This document shows, one piece after another, positions 24,901 through 37,000 of a stretch of DNA of 64,000 nucleotides. Position numbers and translations under genes: made by a program. The stretch comes from Eonycteris spelaea (Eukaryota > Chordata > Mammalia > Chiroptera > Pteropodidae): positions 7,068,001 to 7,132,000 of the forward strand of contig PUFA01000084.1 in the NCBI GenBank assembly GCA_003508835.1, read 5' to 3'. Within the stretch, counting starts at the first letter, position 1. Every line of letters begins with the position of its first letter. The notes beneath the pieces are model-generated. The model had not been told where the DNA came from and did not search any database. It saw only the letters and a program-made list of their open reading frames with translations.

Positions 24901-25764
24901 GTGGGGGTGCATTACATGTTTATTACATTACCTTTAATTCCTTATAAAGCTTTTCTTAACAAATTAGCTTAAAATAAATGCAAATAAATTTTATGAATTA
25001 GAAAACAAACAAACATTATTTTGTTCTCTGCCAATCTATAGGGTCAGATAAGGATTTGAAGCTGAACTTGAAGCTGAAGAAGAGTGAGCAGGAGAACCTC
25101 TGGAAACCGCCCTATGTGGCTGATCAGGGGTGTTATGGATCTATTCCTGTAGAATTTGGAAAATTTTTACTAACTAGCTTATTTTTCTGTTTTTCTATAT
25201 ATGAGGAAGTTTTGCAAAAGTCCGAAAATATGATAAGATACATTTTTTAGAATGCCGATTAGTACCGAGGACACTAATATAACTCAACGGAAGTACTTTA
25301 ACCTGGCTTATATCTGCCATTGAATTCAGTACTGGGAAGCCCAGAGTCTGTATTATGGAAATAACCCTTTCTCAACATTTAAACAAGCTACTAATGAACT
25401 GGGTCTGAATTCCATGTCAAAGTTTCCTATAGATTGATCAGAATTTTACTTAGCCTCAGTTCATCAATCTGCTGGCACCTTTGGTGGGGGTGGGTGAGGA
25501 AGCACAGCATTGTCTTCCAAGGAAGAAAAAACTGCTCCAGGTCTAAAATGTTCCTAATCAATGATAAATTTATTCGAAATTTAAGGGATGGGGGAGTGGG
25601 CTTCATTCCAAGACTACCCAGAAGTAATTCTGGAAGAAAAATATAGTGTCTTAACTGTCTACACTTATTTAAAATTAGACATGCAAACATACTAGAGTGT
25701 TGTTTTCTATTTAAATTTATAACTACTTAATGTGTGTTTTTAAAAATAAATTTGTATACCTTGA
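21961..25764. other. Intergenic, no gene recognised
   Basis: Possibly retroviral flank at 22.0-22.7 kb (upstream of the env-like block on its own strand), but no gag or pol similarity was seen. An imperfect repeat of about 48 bp occurs at 23067-23113 and 23419-23465. A MIR-like tail lies at about 24615-24680. The rest is AT-rich and unassigned. Confidence 0.45.
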
Positions 25765-26120
25765 TAGTGAAGAGTGAGAAACTGGAAGCTTTTCTGCTAA
25801 GATCAGGAAAAAACATTATACTAAAAGTCCTAGAGAATGCAGTAAGACAAAAAATGGAAATAAAATGTATAAGACTGAGAAGGAAGAAAAAAAACTATCT
25901 TTGTTCATAAATGACACAATTATCTATGTGAACTATATTATACAATTAACAAAAATCTCCTGGTTCTAAGAAGTAATAATAGCAAGGTTGTAGGATTCAA
26001 GATTAATAAACAAAAGTCAATCTTTTTTTATACACCAGTAATGCACACATAGAGTTTGAAAGTAAAAATGTAATACCATTCACAGTCTTACTTCCCAAAG
26101 TGAAATACTTAGGTATAAAT

Positions 26121-26216
<96 letters not shown>

Positions 26217-27446
26217 CTATATGAGAAAAACTACAAAACTCTTATGAAAGAAATAAAAGAACTAAATAAATGGAAAAATATTCCAGGTTTATGGATAAGA
26301 AGACCTTTTATTGTTAGATTTTAGTTCATCTCAATGCAATCTGTAGATTCAATACAACCCAATTAAAATATCAGCAAGTTATTTTGTGAATATCAACAAA
26401 GTGATTTTAAAGTTTGTTTTTTATTGGCAAAAGACCCAGAATAGCCAACATAATATTGAAGAACAAAGACATAGGACCAACGCTACATGACTTTAAGACA
26501 TTTTATAAAGCTACAGTAATCAATACAGTATGGTGTTGGCAAAAGAAAAGAGAAATAGACCAATTGAACAGAATAGAGAGCACAGAAATAGACCCTTATA
26601 AATATAGTCTACTGATCTTTGGCAAAGGAACAAAGGCAATACAATAGTGCAAAGGTGATCTTATCAACAAATGATGCTGAACAACAGCATATCCACATGC
26701 AAAAATTAAAATAGTAATAAACTTAGGGAGAGACCTTATACCCTTCTCGAAAATTAACTCAAAATTGATCATGAACCTAAATATAAAATGCAAGACTATA
26801 AAAGTCCAAAAAGACAACATAGGAGAAAAATATAGGTAAACTTGAGTAAGGTGATGACTTTTTTGACACAACACCAAAGGCATGATTCACTAAAGAACTT
26901 ATTGATAATCTGGCCTTCATTAAAATTAAATCCACTCTCATAGGACAATTGATAATCTGGCCTTCATTAAAATTAAATCCACTGAATTTAGGACAATGAA
27001 AAGACAACCCACAGACTGGGAGAAAACATTTGCAAAATGCATATCCGATATAGGCCTGTTGTACAAAATATATGAAGACCTTTTAAACTCAACAATAAGA
27101 ATATGAAAACCCAATTTAAAAGAGATCAAAGACTCAAACAGACACCTCATTGAAGAAGACAAGTGGCAAATAAGCATCTGTATAAACCGTAATAAGGTAC
27201 CACCGCACACTTAGAATGGCCAAAATCCAAAACACTAATAACACCAAATGCTAGTAAGAATACGGAGTAACAGGAACTCATATTAATTTCTGGTGGGAAT
27301 GTAAAACAACCACTTTGGAAAACAGTTTGGCATTTCCTTAAATAATCCATCAATTGTACTTCTTGATATTTACCCAAAGGAGTTGAAACTTATGTCCACA
27401 CAAAAACTTGCACAGGAAATTTGTAGCAGCTTTATTTATAATTGTT
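25765..27446 (+). mobile_element. LINE-1 ORF2 3' part (old family)
   Basis: Sense L1 ORF2 blocks: AACTGGAAGCTTTTCTGCTAA, then AGAATAGCCAACATAATATTG, then TACAGTAATCAATACAGTATG, then AATAGACCCTTATAAATATAG, then GGAGAAAACATTTGCAAAATG, then TAGCAGCTTTATTTATAATTG. Many stops. A CTAA/TA microsatellite at 26121-26213 has grown inside it. A short segment is repeated near 26909 and 26949 (GATAATCTGGCCTTCATTAA). Confidence 0.88.
26121..26213. repeat. (CTAA)n-(TA)n microsatellite nested in LINE-1
   Basis: About 46 bp of CTAA, then about 47 bp of TA, placed between L1 sequence AGGTATAAAT and GATCTATATGAG. Confidence 0.97.
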
Positions 27447-27692
27447 GTAAGTTCAGATGACAGTTAGCATTTTTATAACAACAAAGTATTTTTGAATGAA
27501 TGTATGTACATCATTTTTTAGACATAATGCTATTGCACACTTAATAGACCACAGGATAGTGTAAATATAATTTTAAACAGAATTTTATATATACTGGGAA
27601 ACCAAAAAATGTGAGTAATTCACTTTATTGCAACATTCTCTTTATTGTGGGGGTCTGGAACTGAACCCGCAATATCTTCAAGGTATTCCTGT
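27447..27692 (+). mobile_element. Tigger-type DNA transposon, right end
   Basis: GACATAATGCTATTGCACACTT, TACTGGGAAACCAAAAAATG, CACTTTATTGCAACATTCTC and GAACCCGCAATATCTTCAAG are the diagnostic end of a Tigger element, ending at about CCTG 27692. It lies between two segments of L1, so it is probably nested in it or at a deletion breakpoint. Confidence 0.8.
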
Positions 27693-27950
27693 ACCTTTGC
27701 CAAAATCCATACCTGTACAACACCAAGAGTGAATCCTAATGTACAGTATGGACTTTGGGGACAATAATGTGTCAATGTAGGTTGGTTGATTATAAGAATG
27801 CACCACTCTGGTGAAGAGTGTTGATAATAGAGGCTATATAAAGGGGAACCAGTCAGGGTATATGTAGGAAACCTCATACCTTTTACTCAACTTTTTTGTG
27901 AACTTAAAACTAAAGTCTATTTTTAAAAACTAAAAAGTCTGTTAAAAATA
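27693..27950 (+). mobile_element. LINE-1 3' UTR (continuation)
   Basis: CTGTACAACACCAAGAGTGAAT, GGACTTTGGGGACAATAATG, TGTCAATGTAGGTTGGTTGA, CACCACTCTGGTGAAGAGTG and the A-rich end near AAGTCTATTTTTAAAAAC are typical of old mammalian L1 3' UTRs. About 400-500 bp of L1 between this and 27446 is missing. Confidence 0.8.
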
Positions 27951-30061
27951 GAATTAAAGATTTGCAGAACTTGAAATCCTCTGAGAAACTTTTAGTCATA
28001 TGAAATAGTTTGAAACCCATGAAGTGAGACTTTCCTTCATTTTATAACTAATAATAATATTATCAGAAACTACAATACGATTAACATATATTGAGCACAC
28101 ACCTCTTTAGGAAGTTTACCAAATCTTTGCGAACATTACCTCACCACAACTTTGTGAGCCAAATATTTTCTTTAACTTTACATGCAAAGAAAGAGATGTA
28201 CAGACATCAGTGAATTGCACCAGGTTACAAAGAAAATAGAAAAGATTAGTAAATAGAAAAGACAGCCTCAGTATTAGTCTCTTGTATGTCAACCTAACAC
28301 TCCTTTATTTTGGTCTCTTATTTTGTGAGATTGAGTGGACATAGGACACCCAACATGAGAAAAAAGGACTGAGTGCACAGAGTCCATCTGTACCTTTAAA
28401 AGACTGATTCGTGAACTTTCCAGAAAGCTGAGTAAAGGACGGTGGTGAGATGTCTCCTGTGCAGAAGGCAGAAAGCAAGTCTGGTGCTGCCCAAGAGGGT
28501 CCCCTCTGCTCCTGGGGTGAAGAAAAGCAGAAAAAATGATGAAGAGGCCATTGAAAGAGCTTCTCTCCCTGTTCATTCATGTGTCCACACGTTTTCTCTG
28601 AGTGACTATTATGTGAAGATACCATTTTGAGCACTGGAACTATAGAAGTGGACGAGATAGAGAAGGTTCATATTTGAGGTGAAGGAAATAGTAAATGTGA
28701 ATGAAGGCCCAGATGCATGGGAGGAACAGAAAATCCATGTGGTTGAACCCTGGTGAATTTGGTTGAAGGCCCTGTAGAAGTGACCGGGCAGGAGGAGGAG
28801 TCTAAAGTAACCAGGAAGGGCCAGAGGGAGGGCAGAGCTCTCTACCTGGTTTCCGTTTTATTCTATCCAAACATGTTTTCTCATCATCTGCTTTAAAGTT
28901 TCCTCCCGTTCATGCCTATACATTGACCTCAATGTCGATGGAGACCCACTGGCTAGAAAAGGAAGAGGCCTGCTGTGGTACCACCACCTGTCAGGAAACT
29001 GATTAGGTTAAAAGAAGGAAGGAAATGGAAAAACATTTGAGCTCTGTTTCCTGAGCTACAGAGCTGGCATCAGTCTCTGCTGAAGGAAGCACAAACCAAA
29101 GCCTAGTTTCCAAGTGGCACTGACCACCAACGCCTCTTCACAGAAAAGAGTTCTGGAAAAAGCCAGTTAGATTCATTTTTATCATACTGTGCATGTAAAT
29201 GTGCACTTTAGAAGTGGGAGGTATTTGGGGGATTTTTTTTTAAGCTTCCTTTTCCATAATTTTCCAATTAAGGAGTTTTGGCACCTACTTCTGCAGGGAT
29301 TTCTATTCCATCTTTTACGATCCAATAAAACTGAAATTTCATAGTCCCCTGCACATTATCATTCCTCTCTCGTGCTTAAGTTTTCTGTTTTAGCTAACTC
29401 TCAGATGACTTATTTTTAGCCTCAAAGTTGCTTTCATCAGAAAGTTTTTTTTTTTTTTTTTGGATGTAATCAGGCTGACAACAGTTGAGCATTTTTTTTA
29501 AGTCTCATAGAGCTTCTGTGTGAAGAAAACCACAATAGTTACAGTAGTCTGATTATCATAGTTCTAAACTTAAAACCTTGCTCTTCATAAGCTTTTAAAC
29601 AGAATTGCAAAAATCTAGTAAATTAAAGATTTTTAGATTGAAATTAAGCATTTTGTACTTTGACACCAATGCTGTGGATGTGGGGTTAATAGTCATTGGT
29701 CAAATAATTAAAGCGTGGAAGATGTGAACCAATATAGAGCATAACCTAAGAAGATTCTGCTAGGTTTACACAGTAAGGCTCTTTCAGGGACTCTACTATG
29801 TCAATAGAAACCTGCTGATGTATCAACTTAGGATATTACATAAGTCTTGACCCTTTTATCAGTATCACATCACCCAAACTTTATCATATACATTTATTAC
29901 ATCACTTGATTTGCATAGACCCAGATTCAATCTCTTTGTTTTCTGACTGAAATTAATAGGTGTTTTGCAAGACTGCAGATTCCCTTGCTTTAGCAATCAC
30001 TATAATTTAAACTGGGCAAGGCAGGAAGTGAGGAAATAAATGGAATAAGTCCATGAAACTA
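27951..30061. other. Intergenic, no gene recognised
   Basis: An antisense MIR-like piece lies at about 28085-28245 (ATATTGAGCACACACC to AGTGAATTGCACCAGG). The frames near 28.3-28.6 kb overlap on both strands and show no known protein. Otherwise unique, with T-runs at 29227 and 29445. Confidence 0.5.
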
Positions 30062-30497
30062 TGTGCATTAGCTTTCTAGAACTGCTGTAACAAAGTATTA
30101 CAAAATGGTCACAGTTCTGGAGACTAGAAGTTCAAACTCAAAATGTCAGGAGGGCTACATTCTTTCTACATCTGTAGGAAACTATCCTTCCTTGCCTCAT
30201 TCTAGCTTCTGGTGGTTTGCTGGCAATCTTTGGCATTCCATGACTTGTAGATGCATCACTCCAATCTTTTGTCTTCACATGGAGTTCTCCCTATGTCTCT
30301 CTCTTCACATGGCATTCCTTTTATGAGGACACACAGTCATACTGGATTAGAGGTCCAGCCTACTCCACCATGACCCTATCTTAACCTGACTAATTTTATC
30401 TGCATTGACCCTATCTCCAGATAAATTTACATTCTGAAGAACCAAGAGTTAGGACTTCAACATATCTTTTAAAAGAGGATCCAATTCAATCTAGAAC
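30062..30497 (-). mobile_element. MLT1-type (MaLR) solitary LTR
   Basis: The plus strand begins TGTGCATTAGCTTTCTAGAAC TGCTGTAACAAAG and ends near ATTCAATCTAGAACA. Read in reverse it shows the MLT1 order: TTGAAGTCCTAACTCTTGG, then GGGTCAATGCAGATAAAATT, then CCTCATAAAAGGAATG, then GTCTCCAGAACTGTGACCAT, then TTTGTTACAGCAG. Confidence 0.85.
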
Positions 30498-30537
30498 ACT
30501 GCGGTAAAATCAATAGGCCGTAGATACTGGTCATCTT

Positions 30538-30722
30538 AAGCAGACTTTCTCGACCTGCACTATTGATAGTGTGGACTGGATAACTGTTGTGGAGGGCTGT
30601 CTCGCACATTATAGGATGTTTAGCAGCATTTCTGGCCTTCACCTATTAGATTCCAGTAGCATTCTCTTAGTATCCAGTCATGACAACCATAAATGTCTCC
30701 AGACATTTCCAAGTGTCTCCTG

Positions 30723-30726
<4 letters not shown>
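30538..30726 (-). mobile_element. MER5A hAT-Charlie element
   Basis: The reverse complement shows GTCTCCAGACATTTATGGTTG (approximately), and the plus strand shows AAATGTCTCCAGACATTTCC, TATAGGATGTTTAGCAGCAT and TTTCTCGACCTGCACTATTG, all diagnostic of MER5A in antisense. The end lies at the TG repeat. Confidence 0.85.

Positions 30727-30766
<40 letters not shown>
30727..30766. repeat. (TG)n microsatellite
   Basis: About 40 bp of perfect TG, beginning exactly where the MER5A fragment ends. Confidence 0.98.
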
Positions 30767-30769
<3 letters not shown>

Positions 30770-31764
30770 ATTGCATTCAGATGACAAACACAGATAAAGG
30801 ATGAAGAAAGCAACATATAAAGAATATAGAGTAGGAGTACTTGAGGAAATAAATAGGAGGTTGTCTTATGGCAGTGGGAAGTATGCAAATGAGATCATGA
30901 AAGAGTAGCAACTTCTATAACAAAGACTAATATGATCATAGAAGTGAGTGCCTGAGGTAAGGTGAGGCCTAGGTTACTGGATGGGAAGTGGGCAGGAAAT
31001 TGAAAGAATCATCTGGTTAGATATTACTATAACCAGTAATTATGACAAAAGTAGTTTAGGAGACAGTCATAGTTAACCAGTGACTAAATTCTTCAAGGAA
31101 TAAAGGGAAATGACCTGAGGAAGGTAGATGACTATAAGAAAGAGGAGAGGTTAGAAAATCGATGGTTTGATATTCAAGGAAGGGGTTTCTCATGGAGTCA
31201 GAAAGGAAAATGTCCTAGAAGTGGCAATGAGAGGCAAAACACACTGTCCCACGTGCTATATCAGGGCCAGTGGTCCAAGGAAAACAAAAACACTGCAGTG
31301 GGCTGCAAGAAAACACTGGCCTCAAGGGAGTGCCAGGTTCAGTTGCTACAGAGATGAAAGGAAACCTTTAGGAAAAAGGTTGAGGACATGGGGTATCTGC
31401 TGACTACTAGTCATGAGTTCCAAGAAACAGAGTTCAAAGGTTTCAGGAGTTGGGTGTCTGTAGGAGGCAGGGTTAGAAAATGGGATTCACAGTACCTTAT
31501 AAAGATTAATATCTGGAGGAATGAGTCCTTTCCTGGGCTTCTTGTAATGACTGACATAAACAGAGATAGAAACAAATTAGGTAATGCTGATAAAGATGGT
31601 GCATTTGAAAGTTGTTGGGGGAGGGGTCTTGTCTAGAGCATGCCACGTTTTGGGACTCCCTCTTGATTTCCGATGAGGGATTCTCAGAATCATTTCTCAC
31701 AAGGCCATGAACTGCACCTCTGAGGCAAGCTTCTGTTTCTGAGGGGAATAGCTTCTGCAAGTAA

Positions 31765-31855
31765 GACAGAGAAAAAGAACTTGGACTTTGGAACCTGGCT
31801 CACCTGTGTGTACCCCAGCTCTGCTACTGAGGAAGAGGGATGACTTTTGTCTTTT
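31765..31855 (+). repeat. MIR SINE fragment
   Basis: AAGAACTTGGACTTTGGAACC, then GGCTCACCTGTGTGTACCCC, then AGCTCTGCTACTGAGG follow the MIR 5' region order. Confidence 0.6.
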
Positions 31856-32688
31856 TCAACATAAGCCATCTTATGTTTGCCAGCAGTAGCTCCTCTGAAA
31901 GTGATTGTGTCTATGTAATCACCTGGCTGTAAGAAGCTCTCAGCACATGATCTGTACTTTTCCTAGGTGGAAGGATAGCTGTGTTGGGTTAAAAATGGCA
32001 TGCACGTTGAAGTTTTTAAACAAAAAATTACCTAAATATATGCTGAGTTGTGCAGATATTAATAACACAGTCATGCTTTATTTCAATGTTTTGTACACTT
32101 TTACAAAATACAGGGAAGAAGTACACCTTGTGTTATTTATTTATTTATGTACATACTTGTGAGCATTTCAAGAATCAATAGTTGCCCTTATCACATGTTA
32201 ACTCTAGTAGTTTCCTTTTTTTTCTCATTGTTTCAAATAGAAACAATTAATTTTATGATCTCAAATTAGAAGCAACTTAATCTATTCTACAAATATTTAT
32301 CAAACACCTTCTTTGTGCCTGGTTTGGATGGCTACTAGGGATACCAAGAATAAGATGTAGAGTCTGTTCCACAGGCCACTGAGAAAAACAAATTAAGTGC
32401 TAATTCAGCACTAAAATATATATCTGTAAAAGCATTATAGGATTTTAGCCTGACAAGAAAAAAAAGAAAACATCCTTCAAGGGGAGAGAACACTCAAACT
32501 CTGCCATTAAGGGAGAAAATATATCATGAAGATATGTATTCTATTCCAAATAATTGTTTTTTAGGTGGAGCCATATTACAGAGTTTTGAGTTATATAAAT
32601 AGTACTTTATTACTTTTCCAAGTCTTGGAATTTTAGGAGAAATAGTTTATTGCTGCCTGACCATAGCCTAAAAAGTATTTCTCTAAAG

Positions 32689-32910
32689 CAGGGGTCCCCA
32701 ACTTTTGGGCTATGTGCAAGTACTGGTCTGTGGCCTGTTAGAAACTGGGCCACATATCAGGAGGTGAGTGGCAGGCTAGTGAGCAAAGCTTCATTATTTG
32801 CAGCTGCTCCCCAGTGTTAGCATCATTGCCTCAGCTCCTCCTCAAATCAACAGGTATTAGATTCTCATAGGTGCACACCAGTCTCTGGTGACAAAAAGGT
32901 TGGGGACTGA
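32689..32910 (+). mobile_element. Non-autonomous hAT-type DNA transposon
   Basis: Starts CAGGGGTCCCCAACTTTTGG and ends AAAAAGGTTGGGGACTGA, so the ends are inverted repeats (CAG.GGTCCCCAAC). The interior CTGGTCTGTGGCCTGTTAGA, AGGAGGTGAGTGGCAGGC and ATTAGATTCTCATAGG is a well-known mammalian short hAT-Charlie element. Both ends present, no coding frame. Confidence 0.85.
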
Positions 32911-33149
32911 TATTATAATAACAGTTAAGTAAATGTGGCATTATTAAGTAGAATAAGAGTTACTTGAACACAAGCACTGTGATACCAGGATAACAAAGAT
33001 GGCTACTAAGTTACTAATGGGCGAGGAGCATAGACAGCATGGAGACAGTGCACAAAGGAGTGATTCATATCCTTAGTAACGGGACAGGCTGGCAGGATAT
33101 TTCATTATGCCATTCAGAACAGAGTGCTATTTAAAACTTATGAATTGTT

Positions 33150-33247
33150 TTATTTCTGGAATGTTCCGCTTAATACTTTCAGACCATGGATGACTGCAAG
33201 TAACTGAAACTGCAGAAAGAGAAATCACAAATAAGGGGGACTACCAT
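33150..33247 (+). mobile_element. Tigger/MER2-type element, right-end fragment
   Basis: GGATGACTGCAAGTAACTGAA, ACTGCAGAAAGAGAAATCAC and AAATAAGGGGGACTACCA match the terminal region of the MER2-type element family seen complete at 49767. Confidence 0.75.
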
Positions 33248-34004
33248 CTCTTGATGGGATATGGCAGGAGAAGCACATCTTAAGCTGGCGAGACCTAGTC
33301 TCACTGTCAGGCATCATTTATCATTTTGACAGCACTGGGCCTACAGAGAACACTAAAATTCTGCACCTGAGATACTTGAAGTTTATTGGGGAGGGAGACA
33401 AGCAGTAGTAAGTGGAGACATGAGGTGAAAGGTGGGATGAGACTCAGGGGAAGCATCCTGGAGGAAGGAACACGGCAAAATCTAGATATATGATTTCATT
33501 TATTTCGATCAAAAGTTGCAAATTCAAGTTCTATGAGGGTCTAGCAGGTAACCAACATGAGTGAAGCAGCCTGAGTTTAAGACAAGATGCAGTGAGGCCT
33601 GTGGCAAACCAAGAGTCATAGTCAGTCTAAAGAAAGCCGTGGATTTGTGCATGAGGGGACCCTCTGGAAGATCTGATAATTTTTTTAAAACTGAGTCAGA
33701 TAATTTACTTTTATAAAATATTTTCTGATTTTGTTAAATTACTTTGAAGGCCCCTAAACCCCACATCTGTTAGTAGATGAGGTCATTCATGACCAACATT
33801 TGAATAAGACTTTTCCAGGATTCTGTATTAAAATGGAAATTTCTTACTTGGAAGTAACCATAATACCTTACTGTGAATTGGCACATTAGTTAACTTTCTC
33901 CTTAACTAAAGTAAAAGGAATTAGTGTTTTTTAAGTCTCTTTTATGCGCAAGGTACCAGGAAAATAACTTTCAACATCTTAGAAAGAAACAATAGTTTTG
34001 GAAT

Positions 34005-34600
34005 TGTTACCAGAGCAAAAAGAGTCTGTCTGCCTGAGCGTGTCTGAGTTAAAAAACAGGATACATGCAGGTTTCACAGCAAAGAAAGTAAGGTTTATTT
34101 AGATACTTGCAAGTCCAGGAGACACAGGTGAGCTATTGCTCTCAAATATTCCCCAGGAATCTCAGAGTACAGATTAGACAGGGAAATATCAGTAGTCATG
34201 AAAACTAATGAAGTTGGGGGTGGTGAGTGCTACTGATTGGGCCATTGGACAGGGCTAAGGAAATTGATCAATGTGTTAGTTCTGAAATCATCCCTGGCAA
34301 CATCTCTGGTCATAGCTGGTGGGGTTGCTCTGCCTAGATAGCCCTGGAACTGAAACACACCTAAGGCTGAGATGTTATCCTTAGTGTAACCAAAATGTAT
34401 TGTTATGACCATAGACCTGAGGCTGGGTTAATCTCCTGTCCTTAGGCTTAATGACTAAAGGAGCAGGCATACAAAGGTGGAAGAATTAGGGTGGAAAAAG
34501 CAAGTGAGTCATAATGCCATTATCTGGGCAAAACTAGCTTGCAGCAGAACAACAACAACAAAAAAACAGCTATATTAAAGAAATGAAATGTGTAGTTACA
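34005..34600 (-). mobile_element. Solitary LTR, window family A, copy 3
   Basis: 596 bp from TGTTACCAGAGCAAAAAGAG to TGTAGTTACA. Shares with copy 1 CTGAAACACACCTAAGG, GCTGAGATGTTATCCTTAGTG and GCTTAATGACTAAAGGAGCA. Minus orientation, like copy 1. No internal retroviral genes adjoin it. Confidence 0.85.
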
Positions 34601-36113
34601 ACGTGGTTACAGAATGCGATAAAGTCTGTGAAGCCTTTGGGTAAATAGTAAATGAAAACACCGAAAAGGGAAGGAAGGAACAGAGTAAGAAGACTATAGG
34701 AGAGGTACTCTCCTTTTTTGTGCTTTTACTCTCTTTGTGTAACTGAGGAAAGGGAGATTCTTTGGCAAGAGTCTGCCCTGACTATTACCTCAGGCCAGTA
34801 ATAAATTAGTTTTCTTTTTCTTTTTTAATTTTGGAACTACTGTTATTTCACTAACACAGTCTGTATTCATGAGTCTCCAGGATTTTTACTTCTCTCTAGA
34901 TCCGATTTAGCTTCTGTTTGGTGGATTATAGAGGAAAGGATGTAATGGGAAGTGGATGCTGGATGAAGAGAGGAGGAAAGGGAAAGGCTGGGAGGCAGGG
35001 CAATGTGAGCAGTGGGCAGGCTTTCCCCATGTGGAAGCAGTGGTGTCCCCAGTGGAGATGCAAGGGAAGGTAAACGACAGCATCTTCCTTTCTCTTTCCC
35101 TCTTTGTTTTCCTACCTGCCTTTTCCCCCCTATCTCTCTTTTTGTTTTTTTTTTTTTCATTTCTTGTATGAGACATCCAACTGAATGCACCTGGATTTGG
35201 AAAGATCGGAGGCAGCAAAAGGTTAATACCACTGTTTACCAGTCTTCCAGGGACCTCTGCGTACATTCCGGCAGAACCAAGATGCCAAGCAAAGCCTCGT
35301 TAAAAATTCACAGAGAGCTAAAGAGCATGCTGTGCCCAGGGGTCACCTGTTTTTGTTGACAGATCTTTTAAAAATATTCTGTCTGTAGTCCCCATAAGTA
35401 TTAATCAGACCATAAACTCTGACTTTTAGTGTAACAAAAGACCTGAAGGGTTTTCCTGGGGTGGGGGCACAATGAAGGCTCCAAATGTATAAAAGAGGTC
35501 TTTACTATGAATAAATTGTGAGTAAGTGCTGTCATTTCCAGGCCAGACTTGTGTCACTTAAGAGAATCAGATGAATCATATGGAGGAGAGAAGCAGAATT
35601 TCTTTATGGAAAATGAATGGTCCCGCTAGTTATGCCCTGGTAATAAATTTCTTCTCCAAATACCATCCTAGGCTCCACTGGCTACCAAGTTTCTGCAGCC
35701 CCTGTCCGAGAGGGAACCCTAAGACATAGAAATCAGCAAATTATTTCTAGATTTAGGGATCTAATAGAAGCAAAAAATAGAATCATCATTAAGGGTGGAT
35801 ATGCAGTATGGGACAGAATAAATGTTTATTTAGTACCGATGCCAAGCACAGGATTGGGCACTGAAATGGGCATTGCAGAGTAAGACCATCACCTACTTGT
35901 TGGAAGGGAACCCAACTGTCTTTTCAACATCTCCAACAACCAAATGCTTATACTTACATTTTACTCTTTCTTTTGCAATGCAATTTCCTCAGACACTTAC
36001 AAAGGTACCACAGAACTCTTCTTCTAGTGTGTTTTGTGTCCAGGAAACATCCAATACTCTTTTCTAGATAAAGTTTTCCAGCCTGCCTCACTTCTTTGCT
36101 TCCCAACCTTCTT
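34601..36113. other. Intergenic, no gene recognised
   Basis: Overlapping frames at 34.87-35.36 kb on both strands are compositional (pyrimidine-rich tract TTTCCCTCTTTG with T10-11 at 35145-35158) and match no family I know. Unique sequence otherwise. Confidence 0.5.
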
Positions 36114-36114
36114 G

Positions 36115-36180
<66 letters not shown>

Positions 36181-36182
36181 CT
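36114..36182. repeat. (TC)n microsatellite
   Basis: About 68 bp of TC repeats with two TTC interruptions. The Arg/Glu repeat frame on the minus strand is an artefact. Confidence 0.97.
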
Positions 36183-36284
36183 TTTTAACTGAATGACAGC
36201 TAATTCGAAGGTTATTAGGCTAGAGTAAGAAGGTATTGATTGCACCTTTTTTGTCCTCAAGTAACTCAAGACTGAAAAAGACTA

Positions 36285-37000
36285 AGAAACATATCTGATG
36301 AAGGGCTAATATTCAAAACATACAAACACTTACAACTCAACAATAAGAAAACAAACAACTCATTTAAAAAATGGATCAAAGATCTTAACAGACACTTCAT
36401 CAAAGAAGATATACAGAGGGCAAGTAAGCATATGAAAAGATGCTCCCCATCAAAAGATGCCACTGTTCACATATATGAATGGCAAAAATTCAAACACTGA
36501 CAATACCAAATGCTGACAAGAATATGGAGCAATAGGAATTCTCATTCATTTTTGGTGGAAATGCAAAATGGTGCAGCCACTTCAGAAGACAGTTTGGCAG
36601 TTTCTTAAAAAACTAAACATACTCTTACTGTACAATCCAGTAATCATACTCCTTGTTATTTACCCAAATGAGTTTAAAACTTATGTTTACATAAAAGCTG
36701 GCACAGGAATGTTTATAGCAGCTTTATTCATCATTACTGAAGCATCCATGATGTTCTCGGTGAATGGATAACTAAACTGCAGTCTATAAGATAATAAAAT
36801 ATCATGCAATGGTATATATATATATATATATAAAAAAAGCCTAGTTTCTTGTCACTTCATGACAAGACACGAAAGAACCTTAAATGCATATTACTAACTG
36901 AAAGAAGACAATCTGCGAAGACTGTATGATCTCAATTATATGGCATTCTGTAAAATACAAAACTGTGGAGACAGTAAAAATGGTCAGGGCCTCGGGGAGT
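36285..37000 (+). mobile_element. LINE-1 ORF2 end and 3' UTR fragment
   Basis: GATGAAGGGCTAATATTCAAAA, AGACACTTCATCAAAGAAGA, CATATGAAAAGATGCTCCCC, GGAACCTTAAATGCATATTAC (one mismatch to canonical wording), ATTCTGTAAAATACAAAACTG and GGAGACAGTAAAAATGGTCA are the L1 3' region in order. It is truncated before the final tail. An (AT)n run lies at 36808-36830. Confidence 0.82.

Noticed and set aside
34867..35359. Overlapping frames of 115-121 codons on both strands
   Set aside because: Biased composition, no recognisable domain, overlapping in several frames at once, no splice or repeat context supporting a gene.
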